DNA from: Streptococcus sp. LPB0220
GTDB lineage: Bacteria; Bacillota; Bacilli; Lactobacillales; Streptococcaceae
Reading direction: 5' to 3'
DNA length: 64,000 nt
Assembly (NCBI RefSeq): GCF_008727815.1
Contig: NZ_CP044230.1
Span: 790,001-854,000 of the forward strand
The notes below the pieces were generated by a model. The model saw only the letters and a list, made by a program, of their open reading frames with translations. It had not been told where the DNA came from and searched no databases. Of the stretch, positions 31,005 through 41,035 are shown one piece after another; the first letter of the stretch is position 1; each line of letters begins with the position of its first letter. The translations under genes and the position numbers were made by a program.

Positions 31005-31287
31005 AGTTGTTATTTTTTTCTTCTATTTTAACTTCTTTCTTTTCTTCCTCTAGTTGCTTTTGAGTGCTCTTGAGTTCTTTTTTTAGTGAGAAGCCCTTTG
31101 AAAAATTAACCAAGGTCATGACAAATGCACCCAAGAGGACACAGAGCAAGATCAGAATGATCAAGGGCAATTTAAATTGGACCAAGAGGAAATTCACAGT
31201 GACTGATTGCATGTTTGCAAGGGAAATACCAGCAATCAATAAAATTAAAAGTAATAAAGCAATGTAGTGTAGATTATTTTTGTTCAT
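31003..31287 (-). CDS. LapA-domain (DUF1049) membrane protein
   Basis: A 94-residue protein with two transmembrane segments (about 8-25 and 35-58) and a charged coiled-coil C-terminus rich in Lys and Glu. It fits the LapA/DUF1049 family of small inner-membrane proteins. AAGGAG (31299-31294 on the minus strand) sets the start at 31287. It follows gatD by 10 bases and is probably the third gene of murT-gatD-lapA. Confidence 0.8.
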   Translation of the reverse strand: MNKNNLHYIALLLLILLIAGISLANMQSVTVNFLLVQFKLPLIILILLCVLLGAFVMTLVNFSKGFSLKKELKSTQKQLEEEKKEVKIEEKNNN

Positions 31288-31297
31288 CATTATCTCC

Positions 31298-32086
31298 TTA
31301 TTGTTCAGTCGGTGCCTTGCTTTTCGCATCAGCATATTCTTCCGGCTGCTCTAGGCTTAGAATCTCCTCATAAGCCGGTAGGGAAAGGTCCTTGTCATAT
31401 TTATTTTTCAAGGCAGTGCTCACTAGGCGATAGGCCAAATTGGCATTTCGGGACAAAATAGGACCGTGGAAGTAGCTCCCAAAGACGTTTTTGTAATGAA
31501 CCCCTTCGCAACCATCTTCTTTGTTGTTCCCATTTCCGTAGACGACCTTACCTAGCGGTTTTTCATCCTCAGCCAGGAAGGTCCGACCTTGGTGGTTCTC
31601 AAAACCATAATAGGTTTCGTTAAATTCTTCGTTATGGATTTTGATATCACCGATATAGCGGTTGTTGACTTGGTTGAGCGTATAGTGGCCCATAATACCG
31701 AGTCCTTCAATGCGTTTGCCAGAAGCTTCAATGTAGTACTGACCCAGAAGCTGAAAGCCACCACAGATAGCAAGGACCACACCATCGTCATGAATGAAGC
31801 GTTCAAGATCTTCTTTTTTATCTGGTAGATCTTCTGATACAATGGTCTGTTCGTAGTCTTGGCCGCCACCGAAAAAGGCGATATCATAGGCATCAGGGTC
31901 GAACCGGTCTTTGAGAGAGACGATATCCACTGTGACATGGGCTCCAAGTTTTTCAGCAACGTACTTGAGCATGAGGATATTTCCATTGTCTCCGTAGGTA
32001 TTCATTAAGTTGCCGTAGAGATGGGCAATGCGCAGGCTGTAGGGATACTGTGCCTGAGCAGAAGATTCTAGAGAAGTATAAGTCAT
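31298..32086 (-). CDS. gatD: Lipid II isoglutaminyl synthase, glutaminase subunit
   Basis: GatD (262 aa) is a class I glutamine amidotransferase-like protein that supplies ammonia to MurT. Together they amidate the alpha-carboxylate of D-glutamate in lipid II. The nucleophile is Cys108 in LAICGGFQ and the partner His207 in GSYFHGPIL. The start overlaps the murT stop by one base. The pair is essential in pneumococcus and needed for peptidoglycan cross-linking. Confidence 0.94.
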   Translation of the reverse strand: MTYTSLESSAQAQYPYSLRIAHLYGNLMNTYGDNGNILMLKYVAEKLGAHVTVDIVSLKDRFDPDAYDIAFFGGGQDYEQTIVSEDLPDKKEDLERFIHDDGVVLAICGGFQLLGQYYIEASGKRIEGLGIMGHYTLNQVNNRYIGDIKIHNEEFNETYYGFENHQGRTFLAEDEKPLGKVVYGNGNNKEDGCEGVHYKNVFGSYFHGPILSRNANLAYRLVSTALKNKYDKDLSLPAYEEILSLEQPEEYADAKSKAPTEQ

Positions 32087-33429
32087 TAGTGCATCTCCTT
32101 TTCAATCAGGTGTTCTTGGGCCAAGAGTTCACGGAATTCAAGCATGGCCGTATAAGTGGCTAAGATATAGGCGTGAGGGGTTTCCTGTTGCTGGATGCGT
32201 TGGAAGACCTCTTTTAATTCAGCCATTTCTGTGATCTTTTCAGCCGGATAGCCAGTGACCCGAAGTCGCCGAGCAATCTCAGAGTGGCGCACCCCACCAG
32301 CATTGATTTCTGGAATATCCATCTGGGTGATTTGCTCAAAGTCCGCATCCCAAATCCAGCTGGTGTCGATCCCATCCGCATAATTCGCATTGAGGAGGAC
32401 TGATAAGCTAAAGGAATAAGGAGCTAGTTTGATCATTTCAATAGCTTGGGTCGCACCAACTGGATTCTTAATCAAAACCAAGGTACATTCCTTATCCCCA
32501 ATCTTAAAGGTTTCCTGACGACCAAAGACAGCGCGACTGCGATCAAATCCTTGCTTAATCACTTCAGGTTGAACTCCAAAGAATCCAGCAACGGAAACAG
32601 CAGCTAAGGCATTGTAGATGTTGTAGAGACCGCCGATATTGATGTGGTAGTCTTGGCCTTGAATCCGGAATTGGGAAGAGCGATGGGTTAAAGAGAGGAG
32701 GTCTGATACGGCATAAGTCAGAGGAGGCCTGTGGAAACCACAGTGCTCACAGATATAATCCCCAAGATTTGCATAGGTATTGAGCTTGTACTTGAGGATG
32801 TTGTGGCAATGCGGACAGAGGATTCCTTCCGTATTGTAATGAGCTAGTTGTGGCTCTGATTTGTCAGTATCAAATCCATAATATTGGATCGGATTGGACA
32901 AGGTCTGACTATTAAAGAGCGGACTATCACCATTTAACAAGACTGTTGCAGTTGGGACCTTGTGAATGGCATCCAAAATCATTTGGTAGGTCGTATAGAT
33001 CTCTCCATAGCGGTCCATCTGGTCCCGGAAAATATTAGTGATCACAAAAAGGCTGGGCTTAATATAATCACAAATCCGAGAGAGGCTGGCCTCGTCAATT
33101 TCAAGTACTGCAATCGGTCGATTTGATTTCGAATGCTTAGCACGTAAGAAGGTCGTTGTAATCCCAGAGATCATATTGGCCCCACTTGGATTGGTCAAAA
33201 TAGGTCCAAAAGCTTCTTGGAGAATACCTACTGTTAGCGCAGTGGTCAGGGTTTTTCCATTTGTCCCTGTAATCACAACAATCTCATAGTTTTTTGCCAG
33301 TTGACTGAGAATATCTTTATCAAATTTGAGGGCTACTTTACCTGGTAGGGTTGATCCCCGCCCCATCTTTTCTAGAATAGAGCCGGAAAGCTTTCCTGCC
33401 AGAAGGCCCAAGGTTGTATTTATCTTCAT
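32086..33429 (-). CDS. murT: Lipid II isoglutaminyl synthase, Mur-ligase-like subunit
   Basis: MurT (447 aa) is a Mur ligase-fold ATPase that activates the stem-peptide D-Glu carboxylate. The ATP motif GTNGKT lies at 55-60. A four-cysteine zinc ribbon (C205, C208, C227, C230) is inserted in the middle domain, as in characterised MurT proteins. It is the first gene of the minus-strand operon and is transcribed divergently from cdaA. Confidence 0.94.
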   Translation of the reverse strand: MKINTTLGLLAGKLSGSILEKMGRGSTLPGKVALKFDKDILSQLAKNYEIVVITGTNGKTLTTALTVGILQEAFGPILTNPSGANMISGITTTFLRAKHSKSNRPIAVLEIDEASLSRICDYIKPSLFVITNIFRDQMDRYGEIYTTYQMILDAIHKVPTATVLLNGDSPLFNSQTLSNPIQYYGFDTDKSEPQLAHYNTEGILCPHCHNILKYKLNTYANLGDYICEHCGFHRPPLTYAVSDLLSLTHRSSQFRIQGQDYHINIGGLYNIYNALAAVSVAGFFGVQPEVIKQGFDRSRAVFGRQETFKIGDKECTLVLIKNPVGATQAIEMIKLAPYSFSLSVLLNANYADGIDTSWIWDADFEQITQMDIPEINAGGVRHSEIARRLRVTGYPAEKITEMAELKEVFQRIQQQETPHAYILATYTAMLEFRELLAQEHLIEKEMH

Positions 33430-33532
33430 AAATCATATTTTATCATAAAAAGCATCAGAAGGTTACAGAAAAATCTGTTGAAACGTGTTATAATAAGATG
33501 ATGTCTTTTAGAGAAGTGGTAGGTATGAGAAT

Positions 33533-34381
33533 ATGAATATTCAACAGTTTTCAAATCCACAATTTTGGACCAGTTTGTTCCCGAATTGGTGGAGTGTTAT
33601 TATCAATATCATCGATATTGCCCTGGTGGCTTGGTTGTTGTATTTTTTGATCAAGGCCATCGTCGGGACCAAGATCATGATTTTGGTGCGTGGGGTCATT
33701 ATCTTTTTCTTGGCTCAATTTTTAGCCAATTTTTTGGGTTTAACGACTATTTCTTGGCTGATCAATCAAGTGATTACCTATGGGGTTATTGCGCTGGTTG
33801 TGATTTTCTCCCCTGAAATTCGGATTGGCCTAGAGCGTCTAGGTCGGGCGACAGAATTTTTTACGACGAGTGAAGTCAGTCAGGAAGAGAAGATGGTTCA
33901 GGCCTATGTCAAGGCAGTAGCTTATATGAGCCCACGTAAGATTGGTGCCTTGGTAGCTATTCAAGGAGCCAGAACCCTTCAGGAATATATCTCCACAGGG
34001 ATTCCTCTAGATGCAGATATTTCAGGAGAATTGCTGATTAATATCTTCATTCCTAATACACCCTTGCATGATGGAGCTGTCATTGTCCGCAATGACAAAA
34101 TCGCTGTTTCTTGTGCTTATCTACCCTTGACTGAAAACACTGAAATTTCAAAAGAGTTTGGGACGCGTCACCGCGCAGCCATTGGTTTATCTGAAGTTTC
34201 GGATGCCTTTACCTTTGTGGTATCAGAAGAAACGGGCGGGATCTCTGTGACATACAATGGAACCTTCCGACACGATTTAACCTTAGAAGAGTTCGAGACA
34301 GAATTGAGAGCCTTCTTGGTTCCTGAAGAGAATAAAACGACTAGTTGGAAAGAGCGTCTATTTGGGAGGGTAACAAAATGA
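33533..34381 (+). CDS. cdaA: Diadenylate cyclase CdaA (c-di-AMP synthase)
   Basis: A 282-residue membrane enzyme condensing two ATP to c-di-AMP, the second messenger controlling potassium and cell-wall homeostasis. Three N-terminal hydrophobic segments (~22-95) precede the DAC domain with DGA at 180-182 and RHR at 212-214. The cdaA-cdaR-glmM order is the conserved Firmicute arrangement. The start of cdaR overlaps its stop (ATGA). TGTTATAAT near 33486-33494 is a likely -10. Confidence 0.95.
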   Translation: MNIQQFSNPQFWTSLFPNWWSVIINIIDIALVAWLLYFLIKAIVGTKIMILVRGVIIFFLAQFLANFLGLTTISWLINQVITYGVIALVVIFSPEIRIGLERLGRATEFFTTSEVSQEEKMVQAYVKAVAYMSPRKIGALVAIQGARTLQEYISTGIPLDADISGELLINIFIPNTPLHDGAVIVRNDKIAVSCAYLPLTENTEISKEFGTRHRAAIGLSEVSDAFTFVVSEETGGISVTYNGTFRHDLTLEEFETELRAFLVPEENKTTSWKERLFGRVTK

Positions 34382-35127
34382 GATCGAAAAAAGAATTTCT
34401 TTATGTTTTTGCCTCCGTCTTATTGTCCTTTATCTTGTTTATTAATGCGTCATCCTTTAATTTTCAAAATAATAGTAGCGCTAGACAAGTGAGTTCAGAG
34501 ACCTACACCAATACCTTGACCAATATTCCAATTGATGCCAAGTACAATGACAAGACATACTTTGTCAGTGGGTTAACATCAGAGGTAACGGTCTTTCTAA
34601 AGGGTTCAAACCGGGTCGCTCTAGCAAGCGAAATGCAGCCAGGAACGCGAAAATTTCGCGTGGTAGCCGATCTTCGTAAGGCCAAGGAAGGTACCGTCGA
34701 AGTACCGTTGATTGTAGAAGATCTTCCGGCTGGTTTGACCGCAACCGTAGAGCCTCAGAAAGTTTCTGTAAAAATCGGGAAGAAAGCGAAAAAATCGTTT
34801 GCGGTCAGGGCCACGATCCCGGACAATCAAATTGTGGATGGAATAACGGTTTCGGATATTTCTCTTGAAACCACCAAGGTAGAAGTGACCAGCGATCAAG
34901 AAACCTTGAGTCGCATTGATCATGTCCAAGCGGTCTTCCCATCCAGTGAGATCATTAGTGGAAATTATAGCGGAACTATTTCCTTAAATGCAGTAGATGC
35001 CCAAGGAAATGTTCTACCAGGTCTGGTCAAGCCGAGTGAAACACGGATTCAAGTGACCACAAAGAGTAGCTCGTCTACGTCAAGCTCTAGCAGTTCGTCG
35101 TCGACCTCCTCCAGTTCAAGTAATTAG
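34378..35127 (+). CDS. cdaR: CdaA regulator CdaR (YbbR domains)
   Basis: A 249-residue protein with an N-terminal membrane anchor (~8-26) and extracellular YbbR repeats (for example VEVPLIVEDLPAGLTATVEPQKVSVKI). It binds and modulates CdaA. GGGAGG precedes ATG 34378, which overlaps the cdaA stop. The last ~25 residues are an almost pure serine/threonine tail. Confidence 0.92.
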   Translation: MRSKKEFLYVFASVLLSFILFINASSFNFQNNSSARQVSSETYTNTLTNIPIDAKYNDKTYFVSGLTSEVTVFLKGSNRVALASEMQPGTRKFRVVADLRKAKEGTVEVPLIVEDLPAGLTATVEPQKVSVKIGKKAKKSFAVRATIPDNQIVDGITVSDISLETTKVEVTSDQETLSRIDHVQAVFPSSEIISGNYSGTISLNAVDAQGNVLPGLVKPSETRIQVTTKSSSSTSSSSSSSSTSSSSSN

Positions 35128-35149
35128 AAAGTAAAAAAGGTAATGAAGA

Positions 35150-36499
35150 ATGGGTAAATATTTTGGAACGGACGGTGTCCGTGGAGAAGCAAATGTAGAA
35201 TTAACGCCAGAATTGGCTTTTAAACTAGGCCGTTTCGGTGGCTATGTGTTGAGCCAACATGAAGAAGAAACACCCTTGGTATTTGTTGGACGTGATACGC
35301 GTATTTCTGGTGAAATGTTGGAGCATGCCTTAATTGCTGGGCTCTTATCTGTTGGAATTCGCGTCTACAAGTTGGGTGTGATTGCAACTCCAGGTGTCGC
35401 TTATCTAGTTCGTACGGAAAAAGCCAGCGCCGGAGTTATGATTTCTGCTAGCCACAATCCAGCCTTGGATAATGGCATCAAATTCTTTGGTGGTGATGGC
35501 TTCAAATTGGATGATGATCGCGAACTTGAAATTGAAGCCTTACTTGATGCGGCTGAAGATACGCTTCCACGTCCAAGTGCCCAAGGTTTAGGAACGGTCA
35601 TGGAATATCCGGAAGGCTTGCGTAAGTATCAAGAATTCCTTGTATCGACAGGTGTCCAACTCGAGGGTATGCACGTAGTCTTAGATACAGCAAATGGTGC
35701 AGCCTCTACTAGTGCCCGTCAAATCTTTGCAGATTTGGGAGCTCAATTGACCGTCATCGGTGAAAACCCAGATGGTTTGAACATCAATGATGGGGTTGGT
35801 TCTACTCACCCAGAGCATTTGCAAGAGAAGGTGAAAGAAGTAGGTGCAGCGATTGGTCTTGCCTTTGACGGAGACAGCGATCGCTTGATTGCTGTTGATG
35901 AAAATGGAGAGATTGTAGACGGAGATAAGATCATGTACATCATCGGTTCTTATCTTTCAAGCAAAGGCTTGCTCGAAAAAAATACGATCGTCACAACCGT
36001 CATGTCTAATCTCGGCTTCCACAAGGCATTGGATGCGAAGGGGATTCAAAAAGAAATCACAGCTGTTGGAGATCGTTATGTGGTCGAAGAGATGCGCAAA
36101 TCAGGATACAATCTTGGTGGTGAACAATCTGGTCACGTAGTCATCATGGATTACAATACAACTGGTGATGGTCAATTAACAGGCGTTCAATTGACTAAAA
36201 TCATGCAAGAAACCGGCAAGAAATTATCTGAATTGGCTGCTGAAGTAACCATTTATCCACAAAAACTCGTCAATATCCGGGTTGAAAATAGCATGAAAGA
36301 CAAGGCGATGGAAGTGCCTGCTATTCGTGAAATCATTGAAAAAATGGAAGCGGAAATGGCAGGAAATGGACGCATCCTCGTGCGTCCAAGTGGAACTGAA
36401 CCCCTCCTTCGTGTGATGGCAGAAGCACCTACCCATGAAGAAGTGGACTACTATGTAGATACCATTGCTGCAGTTGTTCAAGCAGAAATCGGACTTTAA
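35150..36499 (+). CDS. glmM: Phosphoglucosamine mutase
   Basis: GlmM (449 aa) converts glucosamine-6-phosphate to glucosamine-1-phosphate on the way to UDP-GlcNAc. The phosphoserine is Ser101 in ISASHNP, metal binding is in DGDSDR, and the sugar-binding loop is GGEQSGH. It follows cdaR by 22 bases. CdaA and CdaR are known to interact with GlmM, linking c-di-AMP to cell-wall precursor supply. No terminator separates it from the LPXTG gene. Confidence 0.97.
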   Translation: MGKYFGTDGVRGEANVELTPELAFKLGRFGGYVLSQHEEETPLVFVGRDTRISGEMLEHALIAGLLSVGIRVYKLGVIATPGVAYLVRTEKASAGVMISASHNPALDNGIKFFGGDGFKLDDDRELEIEALLDAAEDTLPRPSAQGLGTVMEYPEGLRKYQEFLVSTGVQLEGMHVVLDTANGAASTSARQIFADLGAQLTVIGENPDGLNINDGVGSTHPEHLQEKVKEVGAAIGLAFDGDSDRLIAVDENGEIVDGDKIMYIIGSYLSSKGLLEKNTIVTTVMSNLGFHKALDAKGIQKEITAVGDRYVVEEMRKSGYNLGGEQSGHVVIMDYNTTGDGQLTGVQLTKIMQETGKKLSELAAEVTIYPQKLVNIRVENSMKDKAMEVPAIREIIEKMEAEMAGNGRILVRPSGTEPLLRVMAEAPTHEEVDYYVDTIAAVVQAEIGL

Positions 36500-36515
36500 C
36501 CTTGTAAAAAACATG

Positions 36516-36533
36516 GCTCGCAAATAGGCGAGC
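36516..36533 (+). other. Hairpin next to the Shine-Dalgarno of the LPXTG gene
   Basis: GCTCGC (36516-36521) pairs with GCGAGC (36528-36533), directly followed by AGAGGAGG. There is no T tract, so termination is unlikely. It may affect translation start of the surface protein. Confidence 0.4.
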
Positions 36534-36546
36534 AGAGGAGGTATAT

Positions 36547-37854
36547 ATGAAACAGGTTCGTCAAATTGTATGGGCACTTGCCTTAGTGCTAACGATTCTA
36601 TTCACAGCTGGTTTGACTAAAACAATACATGCTGCAGAAGTCTCATCATATACACAGACAGCACGTCTAACGAAAGACGGTAACACGCTAACAAATGGGA
36701 GCAAGGTGTTGACGAATGAAAAATTGTCAGCAAGCATTTATTTGACCTTCCCAGATTCGCAAGCTATTCAAGCTGGTGATACCTTAACTCTTAGTTTGCC
36801 AAAAGAATTAGCCCTCTACACAGCATTGGAATTCAATGTTCTTGAGGAAGGCCAATCAAATGGTCAGGCGGTGGGGAAAGCTGTCGTTGATACAGCTAAG
36901 AAAACAGTGACCGTTACCTTTAATGATTATTTCGCATCTCATCCACTCAACAAACGAGTTGCTCTTCATTTTGATGTAAAAGTCGATTCAGAAGTAGTTA
37001 CAAAATCATCTCCAATCCAGTTTAAACTAGGAAATACAGATTTTTCCTTGAATTATGAAAAAACAGCTGGGGAAGCTGGGGACTATGAAATGAAATACGG
37101 CTATCAAGATAAGTCTGATCCAACCATAATCAAATGGCGGATTCTCTTAAATGCCCGTCAAGATATGCTGCGAGGAATGGTCATTAAAGACCAATTCGGA
37201 GATGGTTTAACATTGGTTGAAGGGAGCTTACGTGCGGTTCGCTATGCTCCTGTAGAAGGTGGGATCAAGAACGAAGCTCAGATCTTGAGTCTCCCAGTTC
37301 TAGATAACTTTACTAAAAAAGCTGTTTTCGATAAGAATGCAGATGGAAAGATCACTGGTTTTACAATTGAATTTGGTGATAATTACAAATGGCCAATGTA
37401 TATTGAATATTCTACAAAAGTAGCTCCTGGAACGAAAGTCGGTGATATTGTCCATAATACATTAACATGGAAGGCAACCAATTTCCCAGCACCGCGTAGT
37501 TTAACCCGTGAAGTGCGATTGGAAACAGGATCTGGCGAAGGATTGGGTGAGAAAGAACAAACACCACCGACACCTAGCTCAACCTCCTCATCAAGTTCTA
37601 GTTCATCATCAAGCTCATCATCCTCATCAAGTTCTAGCTCTTCGTCAAGTTCTAGTTCTTCATCAAGTTCTACAACGACAACAAGTTCTTCATCAACCTC
37701 ATCTTCAACTTCTGTCAAAGAAGAAGCTCCAAAACCTGGTAAGAAAAAAGTTCTTCCAAGTACAGGTGAAAAGTTGACACCGGTGGTTCTGGTCATGGGT
37801 GTCTTCCTAGCAGTTCTATCGGTTAGTGTTTTACGTGTAAGAAAAGATTCCTAA
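36547..37854 (+). CDS. LPXTG-anchored surface protein with Ig-like adhesin domains and poly-Ser stalk
   Basis: A 435-residue surface protein. A signal peptide occupies 1-30 (cleavage probably after THAA-type IHAA). Residues ~31-330 form two Ig-like/collagen-binding-type adhesin domains (SLPKELAL, YEMKYGYQDKSDPTIIKWRI, EYSTKVAPGTKVGD). A Ser/Thr-only stalk spans ~343-392. The sortase motif LPSTG at 403-407 is followed by a hydrophobic segment and a positive tail. Binding partner unknown. It sits between glmM and obgE with its own terminator. Confidence 0.9.
   Translation: MKQVRQIVWALALVLTILFTAGLTKTIHAAEVSSYTQTARLTKDGNTLTNGSKVLTNEKLSASIYLTFPDSQAIQAGDTLTLSLPKELALYTALEFNVLEEGQSNGQAVGKAVVDTAKKTVTVTFNDYFASHPLNKRVALHFDVKVDSEVVTKSSPIQFKLGNTDFSLNYEKTAGEAGDYEMKYGYQDKSDPTIIKWRILLNARQDMLRGMVIKDQFGDGLTLVEGSLRAVRYAPVEGGIKNEAQILSLPVLDNFTKKAVFDKNADGKITGFTIEFGDNYKWPMYIEYSTKVAPGTKVGDIVHNTLTWKATNFPAPRSLTREVRLETGSGEGLGEKEQTPPTPSSTSSSSSSSSSSSSSSSSSSSSSSSSSSSSSTTTTSSSSTSSSTSVKEEAPKPGKKKVLPSTGEKLTPVVLVMGVFLAVLSVSVLRVRKDS
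37579..37710 (+). repeat. Serine-codon tract encoding the surface-protein stalk
   Basis: A run of quasi-repeats built from TCA, TCT, AGT and AGC codons (recurring TCATCAAGTTCTAGT-like units) encodes almost only Ser, with a Thr patch (ACAACGACAACA). Such tracts can change length in multiples of three by slippage or recombination and so alter stalk length without a frameshift. Confidence 0.85.
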
Positions 37855-37866
37855 ATCTATTCATAA

Positions 37867-37894
37867 AAGATCAGACCTTTGTCTGGTCTTTTTG
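37867..37894 (+). terminator. Terminator after the LPXTG gene
   Basis: GATCAGAC pairs with GTCTGGTC (one wobble) around a CTTT loop, with flanking A and T tracts. Confidence 0.85.
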
Positions 37895-37971
37895 TGTAGA
37901 CTCGATTTGAAAAATCCCCTATTTCGTGGTAAAATAGGGCTAATGAATTTATAGTAATCGAGGTATTAGAA

Positions 37972-38103
37972 GTGGCTTTTGGAGATAACGGAAAACGTAA
38001 AAAAACACCATTTGAAATGATCACGATGGTTGTTATTGTGATTATGTTGATTGTAACGGTTGGTGCAATCTTTGCAACCGCAATTGGTGCTCTTTCTTAC
38101 TAA
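37972..38103 (+). CDS. DUF4044 family small membrane protein
   Basis: A 43-residue protein that starts at GTG (MAFGDNGKRKKTPFE) and has one transmembrane segment (about 18-40). GAGG at 37960-37963 is well spaced. It matches the DUF4044 family of tiny membrane proteins that precede obgE in streptococci. TGGTAAAAT near 37927-37935 is a likely extended -10. Function unknown. Its non-ATG start and small size make it easily missed. Confidence 0.85.
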   Translation: MAFGDNGKRKKTPFEMITMVVIVIMLIVTVGAIFATAIGALSY

Positions 38104-38136
38104 GACGCACACAGAAATAAAGGAAATCATCTATTT

Positions 38137-39450
38137 ATGAGTATGTTTTTAGATACAGCCAAGATTAAGGTCAAGGCTGGTAATGGTGGCGATGGCATGG
38201 TGGCTTTTCGTCGCGAAAAATATGTCCCTAATGGCGGACCTTGGGGTGGTGATGGAGGTCGTGGTGGCAATGTCATCTTCGTAGTAGACGAAGGCTTGCG
38301 TACCTTGATGGATTTCCGTTATAACCGGCATTTCAAAGCCCAAAATGGGGAAAAAGGAATGACCAAAGGGATGCACGGACGGGGAGCAGAAGATCTCTAT
38401 GTGCGAGTACCGCAAGGAACGACCGTCCGAGATGCCGAGACTGGCAAGGTCATTACGGACCTAGTCGAGAATGGACAAGAGTACATTGTCGCCCACGGTG
38501 GCCGTGGCGGACGTGGAAACATTCGTTTTGCTACTCCTAAAAATCCAGCTCCAGAGATTTCTGAGAACGGGGAACCTGGTCAGGAACGCGAACTTGAATT
38601 AGAGCTCAAGGTCTTGGCAGACGTTGGTTTGGTTGGCTTCCCATCAGTAGGGAAATCAACTCTTCTTAGTGTCATCACTTCAGCCAAACCAAAGATTGGA
38701 GCTTATCATTTCACAACTATCGTTCCAAACTTGGGCATGGTTCGGACACCGTCAGGTGAATCCTTTGCAGTCGCAGACCTTCCTGGATTGATTGAAGGAG
38801 CTAGCCAAGGTGTCGGACTCGGAACCCAGTTCCTTCGTCACATCGAGCGCACCCGGGTTATCTTGCATGTTATTGATATGTCAGCGAGTGAAGGACGCGA
38901 TCCTTACGAAGATTATGTTCAAATCAATAAAGAACTTGAAACCTATAATCTTCGTTTGATGGAACGTCCTCAGATTATCGTGGCAAATAAGATGGATATG
39001 CCAGAGAGCCAAGAAAACTTGAAAGAGTTCAAGAAGAAATTGGCAGCCAATTACGATGAGTTTGATGAATTGCCACAGATCTTCCCGATCTCTAGTTTGG
39101 CACATCAAGGTTTGGACAATTTGTTAGAAGCAACGGCAGAATTGTTAGACAAAACACCAGAATTCCTCTTGTATTCAGAAGACGAAATGGCCCAAGAAGA
39201 AGTCTACTATGGCTTTGATGAAGACCAGCCAGCCTTTGACATCAGTCGGGATGACGATGCCGCTTGGGTCTTGTCTGGTGAAAAACTTGAAAAACTCTTT
39301 AATATGACGAATTTCGATCGTGATGAAGCGGTCATGAAATTTGCTCGTCAATTGCGTGGCATGGGTGTTGATGAAGCTCTCCGTGCGCGTGGGGCAAAAG
39401 ATGGCGATATCGTCCGGATCGGTAAATTTGAATTTGAGTTTGTAGATTAA
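38137..39450 (+). CDS. obgE: Obg GTPase (ribosome assembly and stress control)
   Basis: Obg (437 aa) has the glycine-rich N-terminal domain ([13 protein letters not shown]), a GTPase domain with P-loop GFPSVGKST, switch [12 protein letters not shown] and NKMD motifs, and a C-terminal OCT domain (~360-437). It associates with the large ribosomal subunit and ppGpp signalling and is essential. The ATG follows AAAGGAAA. It is likely cotranscribed with the 54-aa gene downstream. Confidence 0.97.
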   Translation: MSMFLDTAKIKVKAGNGGDGMVAFRREKYVPNGGPWGGDGGRGGNVIFVVDEGLRTLMDFRYNRHFKAQNGEKGMTKGMHGRGAEDLYVRVPQGTTVRDAETGKVITDLVENGQEYIVAHGGRGGRGNIRFATPKNPAPEISENGEPGQERELELELKVLADVGLVGFPSVGKSTLLSVITSAKPKIGAYHFTTIVPNLGMVRTPSGESFAVADLPGLIEGASQGVGLGTQFLRHIERTRVILHVIDMSASEGRDPYEDYVQINKELETYNLRLMERPQIIVANKMDMPESQENLKEFKKKLAANYDEFDELPQIFPISSLAHQGLDNLLEATAELLDKTPEFLLYSEDEMAQEEVYYGFDEDQPAFDISRDDDAAWVLSGEKLEKLFNMTNFDRDEAVMKFARQLRGMGVDEALRARGAKDGDIVRIGKFEFEFVD

Positions 39451-39501
39451 GATAGATCCCCAGCGGATCAAGGATTCCAAATAAGAAGTGAGGCTTTTTC
39501 A

Positions 39502-39666
39502 GTGGGAGATAAACCAATATCTTTTCGAGATGAAAATGGAAATTTTGTTTCAGCAGCCGATGTTTGGAATGCTGAAAAACTAGAAGAACTCTTTAATACG
39601 CTAAATCCTAAGCGCAAATTGCGCTTACAAAGGGAAAAATTAGCAAAAGAAAACCAGCAGAAGTAA
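39502..39666 (+). CDS. Small conserved hypothetical protein downstream of obgE
   Basis: A 54-residue basic soluble protein starting at GTG (MGDKPISFRDENGNFVSAADVWNAEKLEELF) and ending in a Lys/Arg-rich helix. GTGAGG lies eight bases upstream. I recall a similar short protein after obg in other streptococci but know no function. It was recognised by its start signal and codon pattern rather than length. Confidence 0.7.
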   Translation: MGDKPISFRDENGNFVSAADVWNAEKLEELFNTLNPKRKLRLQREKLAKENQQK

Positions 39667-39683
39667 ATAGACTTGGAGATACT

Positions 39684-40067
39684 ATGGCAAAAACAATTCA
39701 TACAGATAAAGCACCCGCAGCAATTGGACCTTATGTTCAAGGGAAAATCGTAGGCAATCTTCTCTTTGCAAGTGGACAAGTTCCCTTGTCACCTGAAACA
39801 GGCGAAATCATTGGCGAAACCATCCAAGAACAAACAGAACAAGTATTAAAGAATATTGGGGCTATTTTGGAAGAGGCTGGAACAGACTTTGACCACGTGG
39901 TGAAAACCACTTGTTTCTTAAGTGATATGAATGACTTTGTACCTTTTAATGAGGTCTATAAAACAGTCTTTACTACAGAGTTTCCAGCTCGATCTGCTGT
40001 TGAAGTAGCACGCCTGCCACGTGATGTGAAGGTTGAAATTGAAGTTATTGCGGAAATCAAAGCCTAA
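39684..40067 (+). CDS. ridA: RidA family enamine/imine deaminase
   Basis: A 127-residue YjgF/YER057c/UK114 family protein. RidA hydrolyses reactive 2-aminoacrylate and related imines. The conserved arginine lies in FPARSAVEVARLP (about 105), and the IGPYVQG and FASGQ motifs are intact. It lies 17 bases after the small gene downstream of obgE and is followed by a terminator. Confidence 0.94.
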   Translation: MAKTIHTDKAPAAIGPYVQGKIVGNLLFASGQVPLSPETGEIIGETIQEQTEQVLKNIGAILEEAGTDFDHVVKTTCFLSDMNDFVPFNEVYKTVFTTEFPARSAVEVARLPRDVKVEIEVIAEIKA

Positions 40068-40088
40068 TAACCATTCAAAGACAAAAAG

Positions 40089-40129
40089 ACAGAGTGGAGA
40101 GCAGGAAACTGTAGGCCACTCTGTTTTAT
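40089..40129 (+). terminator. Terminator between ridA and rapZ
   Basis: ACAGAGTGG (40089-40097) pairs with CCACTCTGT (40116-40124) and is followed by a short T-rich stretch. Confidence 0.7.
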
Positions 40130-40144
40130 TTATGGGAGGAGAAA

Positions 40145-41035
40145 ATGACAGAAAGTAAGATTCAACTGGTCATGGTAACCGGGATGAGCGGTGCGGGTAA
40201 GACCGTCGCCATCCAATCGTTTGAGGATTTGGGTTACTTTACCATCGATAATATGCCACCGGCGCTCTTGCTGAAATTTATTGAGCTCATGCGCCACAGT
40301 CCCGATAACAATAAATTAGCCGTTGTTGTGGACATGCGGAGCCGTTCTTTTTTCAATGAAATTCGCACTATTTTGGATGAATTGGACAACCAAGAAGACC
40401 TCGATTTCAAGGTCTTGTTCTTGGATGCCACTGACAGTGAGTTGGTAGCACGATACAAGGAAACTCGTCGTAGCCACCCACTAGCGGCAGATGGACGTGT
40501 CTTAGATGGCATTACCCTAGAGCGCGAACTCTTGTCCCCTTTAAAAAATATCAGTCAAAATGTGGTGGATACGACTGAGTTGACACCTCGTAATCTGAGA
40601 AAAACCATCGCAGAACAATTTGCCAGTCAAGATAATCAGCCAGATTTTCGGATTGAGGTCATGTCATTTGGGTTTAAATATGGCCTTCCGATCGATGCTG
40701 ACCTTGTGTTTGACGTGCGTTTTCTTCCAAATCCCTACTATAAATTGGAACTTCGGAATTTAACTGGTCAAGATCCAGCAGTCTATGATTATGTCATGGA
40801 TCACCCTGAATCAGAGGATTTTTATCGTCATCTCCATGACTTGATCGTACCTATTTTACCGTCTTATAAACGGGAGGGTAAATCCGTTCTTACCATCGCT
40901 ATGGGCTGTACTGGAGGTCAACACCGATCAGTAGCCTTTGCAGAGCGCTTAGCGCATGATTTAGAAAAAAATTGGCAGGTCAATTGCAGTCATAGAGACA
41001 AGGACAGACGGAAAGAAACGGTGAATCGCTCATGA
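40145..41035 (+). CDS. rapZ: RNase adapter/nucleotide-binding protein RapZ (YvcJ)
   Basis: A 296-residue P-loop protein (GMSGAGKT at 13-20) with a Walker B-like VVVDMRSR and a C-terminal domain carrying [10 protein letters not shown]. In enterobacteria RapZ controls GlmS synthesis through small RNAs. In Gram-positives YvcJ hydrolyses GTP and affects competence. GGGAGGAG precedes the ATG. It overlaps yvcK by four bases in the conserved rapZ-yvcK-whiA operon. Confidence 0.95.
   Translation: MTESKIQLVMVTGMSGAGKTVAIQSFEDLGYFTIDNMPPALLLKFIELMRHSPDNNKLAVVVDMRSRSFFNEIRTILDELDNQEDLDFKVLFLDATDSELVARYKETRRSHPLAADGRVLDGITLERELLSPLKNISQNVVDTTELTPRNLRKTIAEQFASQDNQPDFRIEVMSFGFKYGLPIDADLVFDVRFLPNPYYKLELRNLTGQDPAVYDYVMDHPESEDFYRHLHDLIVPILPSYKREGKSVLTIAMGCTGGQHRSVAFAERLAHDLEKNWQVNCSHRDKDRRKETVNRS

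Noticed and set aside
37383..37796. Acidic Glu/Asp/Leu-repeat frame on the minus strand
   Set aside because: It is the reverse complement of the poly-Ser codons of the LPXTG gene and has no start signal.
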